From Filosporella fistucella (taxonomy: Eukaryota; Ascomycota; Leotiomycetes; Helotiales), in contig JAQJZZ010000021.1 in NCBI GenBank assembly GCA_030077755.1, positions 1,116,001 to 1,180,000 on the forward strand: a DNA stretch of 64,000 nt, written 5' to 3'. Numbering within the stretch: position 1 is the first letter of the stretch; the number at the start of each line of letters is the position of its first letter. The notes beneath the pieces are model-generated. The model searched no databases. It was not told the DNA's origin and saw only the letters and a list, made by a program, of their open reading frames with translations. This document shows positions 27,995 through 40,100 of this stretch, in pieces. The position numbers were made by a program, and so were the translations under genes.

Positions 27995-28740
27995 GAAAGG
28001 TTACTGCGAGTCTTTTCAGGCCCTCAAGCTTCATTCAACGTTATGCTTGGGAATAATGCAGTTCGGCTCAACAAAGGCAATGAGGTGAGATATAGTCTTC
28101 CAGGAGTGATCTGTGCAGCTCAATGTACATTAAGCATTATTACTTATATTCAACGCGTGTTGAATTGGATACCCAAAATAGACACATAAGGTGTGGATAG
28201 CCAAAGTCTAATTCGAATGATTGTAGACGATAACTAACTCTGCTCAAATAACGAAATCCACCTCAGACTAATTTTACTTGCTCTAGAGGTATATTTCTGG
28301 TGGAGAAATGACGATTACTGCAGACAATGGTGTCTCGCTCGAGGGAATAGAACCTCGCTGGAGCTTGTAAAGAGCTCAGAACGACAGGAAAAATGCGATT
28401 GCATTTTAATTTGGGGCTACCTATTTCTCATGTAAACGGCAGACTTGCCTAGAAAATTTGAAAAATCTGCTTTTGGGAGATTGGAAGAAGCTGGATTCAC
28501 TGAAGGCGCTTCTAATATCAGAAGATAGGGAAATGAGACAAGAGCACCGAACCAGGCGAGCGACAATTCACAACAGAAGAAGCCGAACAGTGGCACGGCA
28601 TTATATATACGCTGCCCAACTACGCACAAGAAAGAAAGGTATCTGCCCAAAATCAAATCGGATATCATAACAATCTACCCCTCATTCCCAACCATGTCTT
28701 CCCCTTCCCCCTTCCCGTGCCCAGACCCAGCCGACGTAAA
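27995..28740. other. Convergent 3' region
   Basis: Lies between the converging cyclase and LITAF-like genes. Nothing beyond their 3' flanks is recognised. Confidence 0.5.
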
Positions 28741-29496
28741 TTAAGCATGTTGATGCACATCGACCTGTCCGCTCTTGTGCCATGTCGCAAGATGCACACC
28801 ACATTGTCCGCAGTGGTGATCCACATCCTTGAAGGAATCAATCACATATGGAATCCAGCACAAACACCATGTAAGACAGCAAAGACCAAGTGCCCATGCG
28901 CTGTGAACTGTTAGTTACTCTGGATAAAAACAAGCCGGCCAGGAAGACTTACTGAGCAGTGTTTCCAGTAAGATATGTGATGCGTGTCATGGCTCGTGAT
29001 CCACAAGCTGGGCAATCAACTGGAGCTGGACTTCTACCGAGCGAGGCAAGGGGAGTGGCATTCTGGTAGATGCGCTCTCCTGGCTTCTGTGCCTGACCAG
29101 GAACTGGAATTCCTTGTGGGATTTGTTGGTGTTGTTGAGGGATCTGTTGCTGAGGTACACCAGCTTGTTGGTACATAGGTTGTTGTTGTTGCATTGGGAT
29201 AGGTTGTTGTTGGTATTGACCTGGTTGTGCTTGGCTGTGGGGATTTGTTAGTCTTCCTTCGCAGAATTTGATGATTGTATTTCTTACACTGGCACACCAG
29301 CAGTGTATTGGCCTGGTTGAGGGTTCATCATTTGGATAGGAGGGGATTGTTGTTGTGGCGGAGGAGTAGCAGAATAATCTGGCGCTGCTGTTTCTGGTCA
29401 GTAGGTGATTGGTGAACGGTGGGAGGAAACCATACGCTTTTGCTCCCAAGTAGCCATTTCTGCTGGTGAATTTTGGTGTGGGGGTGGGTTTTGCAT
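28741..29496 (-). CDS. LITAF-like zinc-ribbon membrane-associated protein
   Basis: Four exons, 29436-29496, 29288-29393, 28953-29234 and 28741-28900, give 202 residues. The N-terminal half is Pro/Gln-rich and disordered (YQQQPIPMQQQQPMYQQ). The C-terminal half is a LITAF-like domain: CPACGSRAMTRITYLTGN, then a hydrophobic stretch ALGLCCLTWCLCWIPYVID, then KDVDHHCGQCGVHLATWHKS. The two CxxC pairs bind zinc and the hydrophobic part sits on the membrane. Animal LITAF acts in endosome and lysosome sorting; fungal members are little studied. The last intron has two AGs seven bases apart after a good branch site; only the distal one (TTCACAG) keeps the domain in frame. The start at 29496 was chosen because the frame further upstream is unlike protein. 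Confidence 0.9.
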
Positions 29497-32028
29497 GTAA
29501 AGAATTTAAAGAGTGATTTGATGATATCCAGAAGCCAAGAGAGGGAAAGACTTCGAAAATTGAAGATGGGAAAATGGGTTTATAAGGGGGCAAAGGAGCT
29601 GAACTGCCACGATGCGCTGCTGCAGTGCGATATTTCTGGACGCAGGTCATCTGTGGGGTGTTGAGCCATGATCAGGAATGAATGTAACCTCATGCGGCAT
29701 AGGCATTAATTTCTTAACTCGAAGTGCAGATTGCTCCCTGAAATCCCAAGCTTTGAGGCGTTCTCAAATATTGAAAGGTACAAACAAGCCAATGGTAACG
29801 GTGCACGATGCAAGCATTCTCAGCCGCATGTCTTGCCCAGGCGCCTCGACGGGGATTTCAACACCATGAAATCCCAATTAAGCTGTGGGCGCCCAGGGTT
29901 CTTGAAATTCAGTGGAACCATTTCGTGCAATGGCGTGGAGTTGGCCCGGGTCACAGCAGTTGAGAAACTCAATGCCAACGGGTTTCAGCCTTGCAAATAC
30001 AGGGTAATGTATGGACCGTGGCAGATCCGTGGTAATGTACTTGATATTGTAGACGAGATTTGCAATTGGGATCTCATCAACGAGAATCTGCAGAGCTTCG
30101 GACGAGTGAAAGGCAATTTACCAGACTGATTTCTACTCGGTGAGAGCAAGTATCGAAAGTGGACATAATTGTGACCCTGAAACACTCAACTGCGGTTCAT
30201 TGGCGGTAAGTCATGCACCTCAGCCGCTCTTGATTTGCGCCTCAAGAAAGCCTAATCAGGGGGCTATGGTATCGCAGCCACCACCAAAATGTGCCACCAG
30301 CTGCAAGCAACGAAAAGTAACGAGCCGTTCTGTAAATCCAGATTTTATGCGATTTGGCAGAGAAGAACCTCGGCTGTCGCTTTCATAGAGAGAATGTGGC
30401 CCATGGAGCGAGAGTTACGGGTTCTTAACGACCTTTTCGACAAACCGTTTCGAGTTCAAGAACCCATAATACCTTTCTCTTCAGTAGTTCTGCAAGATAA
30501 CACTGAACACGGATCTCACCTGCAGATTCACTTGGGTCAATAGAATCCCAATATAGAACTGGTGGAAGCCTAGAGAGGAACCGGGCAGTCACAAGGCAAT
30601 TGCAGAGAGTTGCTAGCAACCGAAAGAGTGGGTACACGAGGGGAGAAGCACCTTTGATGGGCATTCAAAGACAGCAGGTTCTCAACAGTTTCTTTGTATG
30701 AAGCCATTTCAGGTTGCGAATTGTTCGATTTGACAGCAGGGCCGAATTTCCACGAGAGTCTGGAAGCTGGAGACAGTATACGGGATGTTTCCAAGCAGCA
30801 TCACGGCTGCAATATTTTCGATGGCCTGATACCCATTCTTGCGCAAGCATCCAAACCCTCATATTTGACAATTTCCAACGGTTCGTGTCTCGTTTCGAAG
30901 GAACGGTGAGTTAACACGTCACCGAGTTCTGGGACAAGAGCTTGGAAAGAAAGATGAGAGAGTGTGAGAGAGAGATATCGAAGGTATACCTTTCGATTGC
31001 AGAAATCTGCACAAAGCAAGACTTTCTATCCGTAGGCCTTTGTGTGTAATAGAGAACGGCTAGTTACATCGTAGTACCTCAACGGTGGTGTGTCAGGTAT
31101 TCGTTGGATTGCGATCACGATTCATTCCACTGAATTGTGCCGTCAAAGGTTTCCATTGATCGCAACAAGGAGTAGTGAATGCGCCCGGTAGAGTCCGTAG
31201 TCTGCCAACATTAGAGGATCATTCGGATTCATCTGTCGTGAATGCGGTGATGTTGTGAAGTTGAAGTTGAAGTTAGAATTAGATGGAGGTGCTTCTCGGC
31301 ATCTGCGGGAAGCCTGGACTTGCAGCAAGCGAGCCCCGACAACTTTTCGAATCTTGGTGTCTGTTCACTTCTTACATCACTTTCTCGAATTCCTAACATC
31401 AAATTCAATTACATGCAGTCCTCTTCTATATTCATACTCTTTTCACCACATGCAGTGATTTTTACAGGCTTGCCTCTCAATATAATACCGCAACTGTCGT
31501 TGTAGGGGTGCAGTCGTACCTCAAAATAACTTTCCTTCCGGTTGACAAAAGTCACAGATTTTGCCCACATAGGATATAAGGAGCAGAATTTGCTCATGTT
31601 CAAAAGTTGCTTCCTTGTGTCTTATCTTATCTGCCGTTTCATTTGGTAAAGCACAATCTGTCCAAAGATTTTCGCTTCAGGAGCACTGAGGCAATGTGCG
31701 AACTTGTTTTCGAGCTTTAGGGGTTGCGATTTATGTAAATATAAAACCTTCTCAAGTATCTGTAGCCTATAAGCTATAAGAGGCTCAAATACAGCGTTTG
31801 ATCTGCTTGGTTCAGATCTCAATCACGAGTGTATTCACAAGTTCGATAAGGTGTTGGCCACTCTCATTTCTGTTGCACATCGCTATCTAATCGATTAGAA
31901 GTTTGGCTTTATCGATTACGAGATGCAAATTCGATTTCTTATCGCGAGTCGTTTTAGCAATCTAGTATCCTCCTGACACATCAGATATTTCTCAACGATA
32001 CCATTCAGTTCGCAGCTATCGCCATCGA
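29497..32028. other. Intergenic region of about 2.5 kb
   Basis: No supported gene. The longest frame, 29731-30129 plus (132 residues), has no signal peptide, domain or splice continuation. Pieces of open frame on the minus strand at 30425-30871 overlap in different frames and could be remnants, but nothing identifies them. Confidence 0.45.
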
Positions 32029-33628
32029 TCACACCAAGCTCCCAAATGCTGCCCCGATCACCGTAAATCCTGACCATATGGCGCTCGACTCAACGAGTCT
32101 GGGTGGACAATAGCTATAAAGGTCAGCCAATATATGGGTTTAGGGTACTTACACTTACAATGGCCCGATCATCTTGAAGAATCCTATGCTGAAAATCCAG
32201 GAGGAGATATATAGTGGTATCATGAAATACGCACAGGTCGCCACCGAAAAGCGTAATGAGCTCAGAGTGGAGACTCTTTTCGCTTTTTGGCGAGAAACTG
32301 TTTGATGCTTCTTGGCAGGTGGCTTTCTGTTCAGACTCCGAAGACCCAATTGTATGTTGCTTTCATCCTCATAGCGTTCTTCAATATGTGAAGCTGGGCT
32401 ATAAATTGCCTCAGATTCCAAAGGCTTTCCCTTTCTATGCGTAATGACCCTTATACTCAGATACAAAGCTACTGGAAGTGTCAAGGCCGCAAGAACAAGC
32501 CATGCTAGTGCCGGGCCATACATCAGCATGGGACGAAATCTCATTCCTACCCTGGTCTTTGGATCCTGAGTGTATTGTCCACTCTTAGTAGCAAAAGCTA
32601 CCATGAGGCCCATGGTATAAGCACTCACAAACGAGAGTATTGTTTCCGAGATGAATTGTGTATAGAACCAGGTTTGCCAAGGGTGCCATTCCTGCCCATC
32701 AGACGCCCTGACTCTTTTCACGTGCGTCAGAATCGATCCGAATATCCAACTCACACGAGGACGAGTAGTTAGGAAAATGACGAGCTCCCAAATTTGGAAC
32801 CCCGAATCATAATTAGGTGTGCTTTTGATAAGGAATGCGATCACTATATTGGCAGCGAAGGAAAGAGCCACGGATAGAACCCAAGAATATCGCCAGGAAG
32901 AGCTGTTCCTTTTCGAGCAACGTTGATAACCAGCAATGGCACTGAGGACCCCGCTTGCAGCATTGGTAATTGCATACGTTTCCATGATTCTTGTTGCGCA
33001 CAATGATTGAAACGGACTTTGGGAGCGAATGTACCAACTCCATGGAATCCAGTCTGAAGTTGGTCGTTTAGTTCCGTACTGCGACGAATTTATTCCACCT
33101 AGCACGGTACACATGTTTTGGTTGATCCACGATAAAGCCTCGCCTGCGGTCGCTTGTCAACAATGAATCACTGCAATCCTGCTTCGATACTCACTTCTAT
33201 TTGTTTTATTCCCATCCGTGTCCACGCAAAACTTCTTGACGCATTGCGCGACTCCGGCATACGAAAGAGCGCTATTGGGACCAACAGGTACATAGTCCAA
33301 GCACATACAATCAGTCCATAGAGTCCCATTTGCAATGGTGACGTAAGGGAATCCGATTCCAGGGCCCTCAGGTGTTCCTCCACCTTGGAAGTTGTAATAA
33401 GAGTCTGGAAGTCCATCTCCACATGGTTCCCGGAAACATTGATCCTGCAAAAGTCAACCAGATTGTTCGCTCTCTCCTTGTTTCAAGGACATGTGAGTCT
33501 ATAAGGACTCTATACCAAATTCACTGCAGTAAACTATACACACAAATATACGGAGTACTCACCAAACAAGCAGGCGGAGCCGCAAAAGCCGGAACAGCCA
33601 AGAACGTAAAAAGGAGCAATAATTGCAT
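32029..33628 (-). CDS. Membrane protein with signal peptide, Cys-rich ectodomain and about seven helices
   Basis: Four exons, 33563-33628, 33195-33444, 32159-33143 and 32029-32113, give 461 residues. Exon 1 encodes a signal peptide (MQLLLLFTFLAVPAFAAPP). Residues about 20-140 form an ectodomain with about eight cysteines (CFREPC, DCMCLDYVP, QCVKKFC) and NxT/NxS sites. Hydrophobic segments follow: YAITNAASGVLSAIAGY, WVLSVALSFAANIVIAFLI, the region around WELVIFLTTRP, ISETILSFVSAYTMGLMVAF, PALAWLVLAALTLPVALYL, ATCAYFMIPLYISSWIFSI, and WSGFTVIGAAFGSLV in the last exon. The plan resembles CFEM-GPCR-type receptors, but the Cys spacing and helix sequences are not those of Pth11. The long Lys/Arg-rich loop before the sixth helix is probably cytosolic. 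Function unknown; a receptor or transporter accessory role is inference. All three introns are GT-AG with consistent phase. Confidence 0.78.
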
Positions 33629-34005
33629 CGCTCTTTGGTGTTTCTTGCTTCGTCGCCCATCTCAATGCTGGTCTGGGACATTTATAAGCCCAGCTCTAGA
33701 TGTTTAAGCACAGCCACCAAGCCAGTCGGTTCACCGAAAGTGTGTTCACATTCTAGTATTATGTCTGAGCACTCGAGGTCATTATCCTTGGCAAGACATG
33801 TGGCTAAAACCTTGAGAAAATGAACTCTGAGACAAATTACGAGAAACATACAAAACTAACAAGGAGGAGACCCTGGCGCCTTGAATTGTTTTTTTTTAAG
33901 TTAAAATACATTGGCTCAGTGACAATTGGACAAAAACATCGGTGCCAACTAACACAACTATAAACACATGGGTATCATCAACTCCTTTCCGTTCCCATAC
34001 TCAAT
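33629..34005. other. Intergenic gap
   Basis: Promoter of the membrane protein at 33628 and 3' flank of the gene at 34006. Nothing specific is recognised. Confidence 0.5.
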
Positions 34006-35250
34006 TCAATGCAAATACAACCTCCTCACAAAACTCAACAACAAAATAACAGTCCACATCCACCATCCCTTCAACATCGCCCCTCTCATTCCCCACCACT
34101 CAATCCTAATAGCTCTTCTCCCCCTGAGCACACTCGCTTTCTCCCACCCCCCAACAGCCTTCCTCAATTTCGACTGCTTACACAACTGTTCCGCCAACTC
34201 CCATCCATCAACCAACTCCAATCCATCTCCCGCCCCAGGAAACAGCATCCTTCCCCACTGCTCAAACACGACCACATTTCCATCTTCCATTCCCCTTTGC
34301 TTTCGCCAATATTCCCTCCCATCACATACCCTCACACTCTCCCACCTCGTACTCCTCACATACGTTCCAAACGGCTCACTAATATCCTTTCCTCTCTCCA
34401 ACACCTCCTTCAACACCCCCTCTGCTTCATTCCTGTCCATCTTTCTCCCATTCATATTCCTCATATGCTCGTCTCTGAACCAAATCCTCCAGAATGCGGA
34501 ATGCTCATCTATAGGCGCGGTATAAACTCCTATCCCCAGTCCACTGAGCTGAACGCCATACTCTTGATCAGCAGGAGCAGGAACCTCACCTACCAAACGA
34601 GCGTTGCCTGAAATGGAAACGATTCCGCTAAATTTCTCGTCATGGTTCGGATTTAGAGATTTGAGAGGACTGGTAGCTGATGAGGTGATGACGAGGAGAT
34701 CACAGATTTCTGTGTTTCCATCATCGAGAAGAATCTCCATTCTGTTGTCCGGGAGCTTGGAGAAGGAAACGCATGCTGCTTCTTGATGTATCAGATTTGC
34801 GGGTGACAAGTTTTCGAGCAACATCTTCCTCAACCCCGATCTGGACATCCTGATTCGAGAACCTAGCTCGTTCTGTTTAGTTTGAGAATTAATTCTCAAT
34901 ACCTCCTCCCACTCAGCATCCCAAATACACAATCCATCCTTCATCTTCTTCCCTCTCTCATCAAGATACAAATTCTCATGTTCCTCAAGCAAATTATCCC
35001 ACAATCCAAGTTTTTGCAACACCTGTATCGCCTCCTTTCCAAACGAATACAAAACCTCATCCTGTGGTTCTACATCCCTCAGCAACTCCTCGTGGTTGCA
35101 TAGTATAAGTTGGGGTACTCTGCTCTTGGGTGGAAGCGAAAGAATCTGTTTCTGCAAATTCAAAGCGAAAGATAGAGCTGCGATGCTGGTGCCTGAAATG
35201 ATGATTTTGGGTCCTGTAGCCACATAGCGAAGACGCTTTAGACGCGGCAT
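34006..35250 (-). CDS. FAD-dependent monooxygenase-like protein with degraded FAD motifs
   Basis: Single exon, 414 residues from the ATG at 35250 (MPRLKRLRYVATGPK); an in-frame ATG at 35394 would add 48 Ser/Arg-rich residues that could be a mitochondrial-type leader. The fold follows group A flavin monooxygenases: beta-alpha-beta start KIIISGTSIAALSFALNL, an acid-rich middle, a strand LLVITSSATSPLKS, and a late motif EQWGRMLFPGAGDGLELVDGWELA. The first motif is GTSIAA instead of GxGxxG, and the usual GD of the second FAD contact is replaced by EQW, while the following P-x-x-G-x-G and DGxxLA pattern remains. A hydrophobic C-terminus (WWMWTVILLLSFVRRL) may anchor it to a membrane. It may be a divergent or inactive relative. 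The neighbour at 35760 is a dehydrogenase on the same strand. Confidence 0.72.
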   Translation of the reverse strand: MPRLKRLRYVATGPKIIISGTSIAALSFALNLQKQILSLPPKSRVPQLILCNHEELLRDVEPQDEVLYSFGKEAIQVLQKLGLWDNLLEEHENLYLDERGKKMKDGLCIWDAEWEEVLRINSQTKQNELGSRIRMSRSGLRKMLLENLSPANLIHQEAACVSFSKLPDNRMEILLDDGNTEICDLLVITSSATSPLKSLNPNHDEKFSGIVSISGNARLVGEVPAPADQEYGVQLSGLGIGVYTAPIDEHSAFWRIWFRDEHMRNMNGRKMDRNEAEGVLKEVLERGKDISEPFGTYVRSTRWESVRVCDGREYWRKQRGMEDGNVVVFEQWGRMLFPGAGDGLELVDGWELAEQLCKQSKLRKAVGGWEKASVLRGRRAIRIEWWGMRGAMLKGWWMWTVILLLSFVRRLYLH

Positions 35251-35759
35251 GGCGGTGTTGCTACTGCTGCGGCGCCGAGAGGTTGACGATATAACTCGAG
35301 ATGTTGTAGATCGGTGCGACAAATGCGGAACTAAAAGAGTAGAAAACAGACAATCACTATCTCCTAGATTGAAAATTTTGTATTGGTGAATCATAAAGTT
35401 CGAAGACCAGTCGCGACTTGTTACGGCAGTAAATTTTTTGGATCGTGATGCTGATAAGGTGGCGTGATAACGCTTGTTTCACCGATAACGATGGATGTTG
35501 ATGAAGGTGATCGCGTCAAGTGACGCGTCGTGGGAAGGGGATGGGAAAGTCACGGTGTCAGCTCGTACAAAGATCGGTGAAATCTGGAGCCGAGAAGTCA
35601 TATTTGTTTTGTGCCTCTTTGAGTGGCTTATTAGAAATACCTTGTAAATAAAACAGGAGCTGGTGTATTTATCAGATATAAAGTAGTATACCTGCTAAAA
35701 ATGTAAGTATAGTGGAAAGGAGTTTTGAATTGAAGATATAAATGATACAAAGTCAACAG
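35251..35759. other. Intergenic gap
   Basis: Promoter of the FAD protein gene and 3' flank of the dehydrogenase. Nothing specific is recognised. Confidence 0.5.
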
Positions 35760-36632
35760 CTAAGCTTTTTCAATAACTCCCTTCAAATCCGCCTCAGAAC
35801 CCCCACAAGACAAACTCAGCTCCCTCCATTTCCTATCATTCTTTGCAAGCTCCTCTCCAGCTGAAGCTCCATACTCTACAGCATCAGGTCCAACTAACAA
35901 CCTAAACGGTACTTCCTCCCCTCGCCTCCCCATACCCTCCAACCTAACTATCAACCCCGCAAGCTTTTCCGGCAACGTCGGTTCCTTTCCATTAAACCCC
36001 TTGATCATTTTCGCAAAAACACCTACCGTCCCTTCATAGGGCTCACTAACAGGCAATACCTCCATCGATTTCCCAGCCCAATCGGTTCTAATTCCACCCG
36101 GTTCCAGGACGGTGACTTTAATTCCAAACGGAGCGACTTCTTTCGCTAATATAGTTGAGAAACCACCTACAGCCCATTTCGCACTCTGGTATGCAGCTAG
36201 ACCTGGACTGCCGACTCTGCCTCCCAAAGAAGAGATCTGGAAGATGTGTCCTGAGCCTTGGGACCGGAGGTGGGGTAAGATGGCCTTAGTAACGTATACC
36301 ACGCCGTAGAAATTTGCGTTCATCTGAGCTTGGAAGGAGGCGATGGATATCTCCTCGATAGCTGCTGTGTCGGCATAGCCTGCGTTGTTGACGAGGACGT
36401 CTATATGTCCGAATTTTTGGATGCCAGCTTGGACTGCTTGCACAACGTTGTCGTTATTGGTGACATCCAAAGCGAGAGGGAGGATGCGATCGCCGTATTT
36501 CTGAGCGAGGTGTTGGAGTTGAGAAGGAGTACGAGCTGTGGCTATAACAGAAGCGCCAGATTCGAGGACAGCTGTTGTGAGGGCCAGACCTAGACCGCGA
36601 GAAGAGCCCGTGATGAACCAGACTTTGGACAT
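35760..36632 (-). CDS. Short-chain dehydrogenase/reductase
   Basis: Single exon, 290 residues. It is a classical SDR oxidoreductase with an N-terminal Rossmann fold: TGSSRGLG (residues 8-15) binds the cofactor, and the Arg in TARTPSQ after strand 2 favours NADP(H). LDVT, NNAG, the catalytic Ser in QISSLGG and Tyr/Lys in YQSAK are all present, so it should be active. EPGGIRTDW follows the active site as in the family. The substrate cannot be inferred. It shares a strand with the FAD-like gene downstream, but a gap of about 500 bp separates them and joint regulation is not shown. Confidence 0.95.
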   Translation of the reverse strand: MSKVWFITGSSRGLGLALTTAVLESGASVIATARTPSQLQHLAQKYGDRILPLALDVTNNDNVVQAVQAGIQKFGHIDVLVNNAGYADTAAIEEISIASFQAQMNANFYGVVYVTKAILPHLRSQGSGHIFQISSLGGRVGSPGLAAYQSAKWAVGGFSTILAKEVAPFGIKVTVLEPGGIRTDWAGKSMEVLPVSEPYEGTVGVFAKMIKGFNGKEPTLPEKLAGLIVRLEGMGRRGEEVPFRLLVGPDAVEYGASAGEELAKNDRKWRELSLSCGGSEADLKGVIEKA

Positions 36633-37193
36633 GGTGGTAGAAGAGGAGAGAGAGTAAGGAGAGGGAAGATATTGAATATGAAGTGATACTTTAATTGTTT
36701 GAGGAAGTGAATCAGGTACAGAGAAATGTCTACCAAAAGAAAATCGGAAATAATGGAAGATGAAGCATTTATATATTAGACAGAGTTAAAAGCCAAGGAG
36801 TACGTACTCTTGTATTCCTCGGAGTTCGACTCGAACACTAGATCGGATGATGCAGCATGAGAATAGCAGACGATGCCATCTATCCACATACTCCCGTATC
36901 TACCTCAGGTATTGCACAGGAAATCTGGATTACGTACTAGGTAGCACTAGCCCAGAGGCGGAAGTGGAAGCGGACGCTCAAGCGCTAGCTTCGGAGCCGG
37001 AAGAGGGGAGGCGGCCGCAAGCTTGTGCAAAGCTACCCACTAAGCTTGACATATGCCCGCCTAACTCCGAATCATACATCTGTACCCCTTAGCAATTGAA
37101 AATAAAACTCATATATACCTAGGTACTTCTTCTCATCTTATACATTGTCACCCAAAATCATTTTCAATCCATATCTGCTCTTCCCATAATCTT
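36633..37193. other. Intergenic gap
   Basis: Promoter of the dehydrogenase gene and 3' flank of the nitrite reductase gene. Nothing specific is recognised. Confidence 0.5.
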
Positions 37194-40100
37194 CTACCAA
37201 TCCGTCCCCTCCTTCCCCTCCATCTTAATCTCCCTCTCCAAAACCACAACCCCCTTATCCAACCCATTAACAACCACTGCCTTCGTCCCCTTCATCCCCC
37301 TCGCCTTCCTCTCTCTCTCCTTCACATCATCCCCTTCTCTAACCTTCCACTTTTCCGTCCCCAATCTGGCATCCAGCTCCTCAACAGGCGGCAACTTAAC
37401 ATACACCCATCCATCTTCTCGTTCCTCGACAGGGAAAGTGGCGATATTAATCGTATCGTCACTGCCACATTTTCCAGCTTGTTCGCCAGAAATGTCGAAA
37501 TTGCGCTTGTGTAGTGGGCAAGATACCCAGAGTTTCTTCTTCTCGCCTGACATTTCTTCGCCGATGAGTCCGTCGGAGAGGACAAACGCACGTTTGTGAG
37601 GACACATTTGTTGAGTGCAATAGTACTTGCCTTTTACTTTAAAGATGGCAAGTTGTGTATCGCCACGCTTGACGGCATTACTGTCACCAGTAGCAGTATC
37701 TCTGAACTTCGACGCCTCGACTATAGGCTGCCAAGCCAGACTGGACCATTGAGTACCCTTGAAGTCTTCAGTCACTGAATCGGTGACCCAGTTTGAAGGA
37801 CGAACTTGACCACGTTCAACAGTCGGTTCGATAGTGTCGAGAATCGTGTCGGATGTATTTGCGAATTGCTGGAATTGTTTTCTCCGTTCTGGGCTCTTGA
37901 CAGCCTCCGTCCACTCGCAATAGAAGGAGGACACGAGCTCCTCCATCTGCTTCTCCAGCTCAGCACATATACCTAATTTATCTTCAAGAATAACCTGTCT
38001 TAAGTACTTGATTCCACCCGGCAAATTCTCAATCCACCTTGCTGTTCGCTGTAGCTTATCTGCAGTCCTGATATAGAAACTGAGATAACGATCTAGGATA
38101 GGTAGAACATCGTGTACGGATACATCGATAGCCAGAATCTCAGAGTGCCTTGGCTTAGCACCACCATTCCCTCCCACAAAGATATTGAATCCCTTCTCAG
38201 TAGCAATAAGACCAAAATCCTTATTCTGAGCCTCAGCGCACTCTCGCACGCACCCAGAAACAGCACCCTTGATTTTATGTGGTGCACGAATACTCTTGTA
38301 TCGTTCCTCAATTTTAATGGCCGTTGCTGTGCTATCACCGATGCCGAAACGGCACCATGAAGATCCAACACAGCTCTTCACTGTTCGTAGAGACTTTGCG
38401 TATGCGTGCCCACTTTCCAAGCCGGCTTCGATGAGTTCGGTCCAGATATCGAGAAGATCTTGCTTTCGTGCACCGAACATGTCGATTCTTTGACCTCCAG
38501 TAATCTTCACATAGAGGTTATACTTGTCCGCTACGCTTGCGATAGCTGCAAGTTTCTTTGGCGTGATTTCACCACCTGGTACGCGTGGCACAACTGAGAA
38601 TGTTCCATTGCGCTGAACATTGGCCAAGAATTTGTCGTTAGTTTCTTGTAGACCTTTTTGATTGGGGTCGATGATATGTTTGTTAAAGAGCGAGGAGAGA
38701 ATAGATGCGACTGCAGGTTTGCAGAGTTCACATCCAACTGAGCCAGGCTGTCCGCATTCGGTCATAATAGCCTCGAAAGACTCGAGCTTCTTGACCATCA
38801 CAATATGGAACAGCTCTGCACGTGAATAGGCGAAATGAGCGCATAGCACATTTTTGACCTCCTGTCCCATATCGGCCATGGTTTTGTTGAAGATGGATGT
38901 GACAAGTGGAATACATCCTCCACATCCGGTACCTGCTTTGGTGCATGACTTGATCTCGCCGACAGTCTTACAAGTGCCTTCTTTGATCGTTTTGGTGATA
39001 TCTCCTTTCGTGACATTATTACAGGAGCATATTTGAGCCTCGTCTGGTCTGTATCAAATTAATATACGTTTCCGACGGACAGGAAGACACTCACAGATCA
39101 TCGGCATCATCAGCACCACCCGGCTTTCCAATCATTAACTCTCCTGGTGGTACTTGCAGCTCCTTGTGCTGCTTCGACATGGGAAGCAATTTGATGTAGT
39201 CATTCGTGTCTCCAACCATCATGCCACCAAGAAGATATTTCCCATCTTTCGTGAACAAGTACTTCTTGTAGACATGATTGAAAGGATCCTTGAAAGTCAA
39301 AGCCTTGACCATCGTCTTCTCAATCTCTTTATCCTGTCTCTTGCCAGGCATCCATGATGGACCGAACTGATCAGCAAATGCGTCTCCGAAACTCGCAACT
39401 CCAATCCCCAAAAGCTTGAGTTTAGTACTCATGTCAGGAGGAGTAAGGGATCTCGGAGAATGAAATTTCGCGTCTGTCAGATTGAAGGCAAGAATATCGG
39501 CCATTTCAATGCCAGGTCCATACAGACCGTAGCACATGCCTGCCCAGTTGGCACATTCACCAATGGCGTAAATATCTTTGACTGAAGTTTGTAGGTCGTC
39601 GCCTACAATGATACCTCCACGGGGGCCGACAGTAAGATTTGACTTTCGAGCGAGGTCATCTCTTGGAGATACACCGATCTAAATGTGTCAGGTGGCTCAT
39701 TCGTTCCAAAAATGTGAGTGCTTACAGCAAAACAAACACAAGTGCCCTCAACAGTATCACCATCCTTGAATTCGACACCAGTAACATTATGATTCTCATC
39801 TGTGAGAATCTTGTTGACCATTTTGCCTAGAATGAGATCCACACCCAAATCTCTGACCTGCTCAACGACCATTGCACCGCCTTTACTGAATTAGCATTTC
39901 TTTTTTACAGTAAATCAAGACAATCTTACCCTCAGCATCAACCTGTCGTCCCAAAACATATGGGATGGATTCAATGACTTTAATCTTGCCAAATTCATCA
40001 AGATCCATCATGGCTTTTGCAGCTTCCAGACCAAGCAGTCCTCCACCGACAACAACACCAGTCGTCCCCTTCTTGGTGGCCGAAAAAGCAATCAATTTCT

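Noticed and set aside
29731..30129. Open frame of 132 residues, plus strand
   Set aside because: No domain or signal peptide; neighbouring frames on the other strand are also partly open, so coding strand cannot be decided.
34009..34611. Open frame of 200 residues on the plus strand, very rich in Ser, Pro and His
   Set aside because: Antisense shadow of the FAD-like gene; low-complexity composition without family features.
36825..36850. GTTCGACTC, possible tRNA T arm
   Set aside because: No A box upstream and no pairing acceptor stem; short inverted repeat only.
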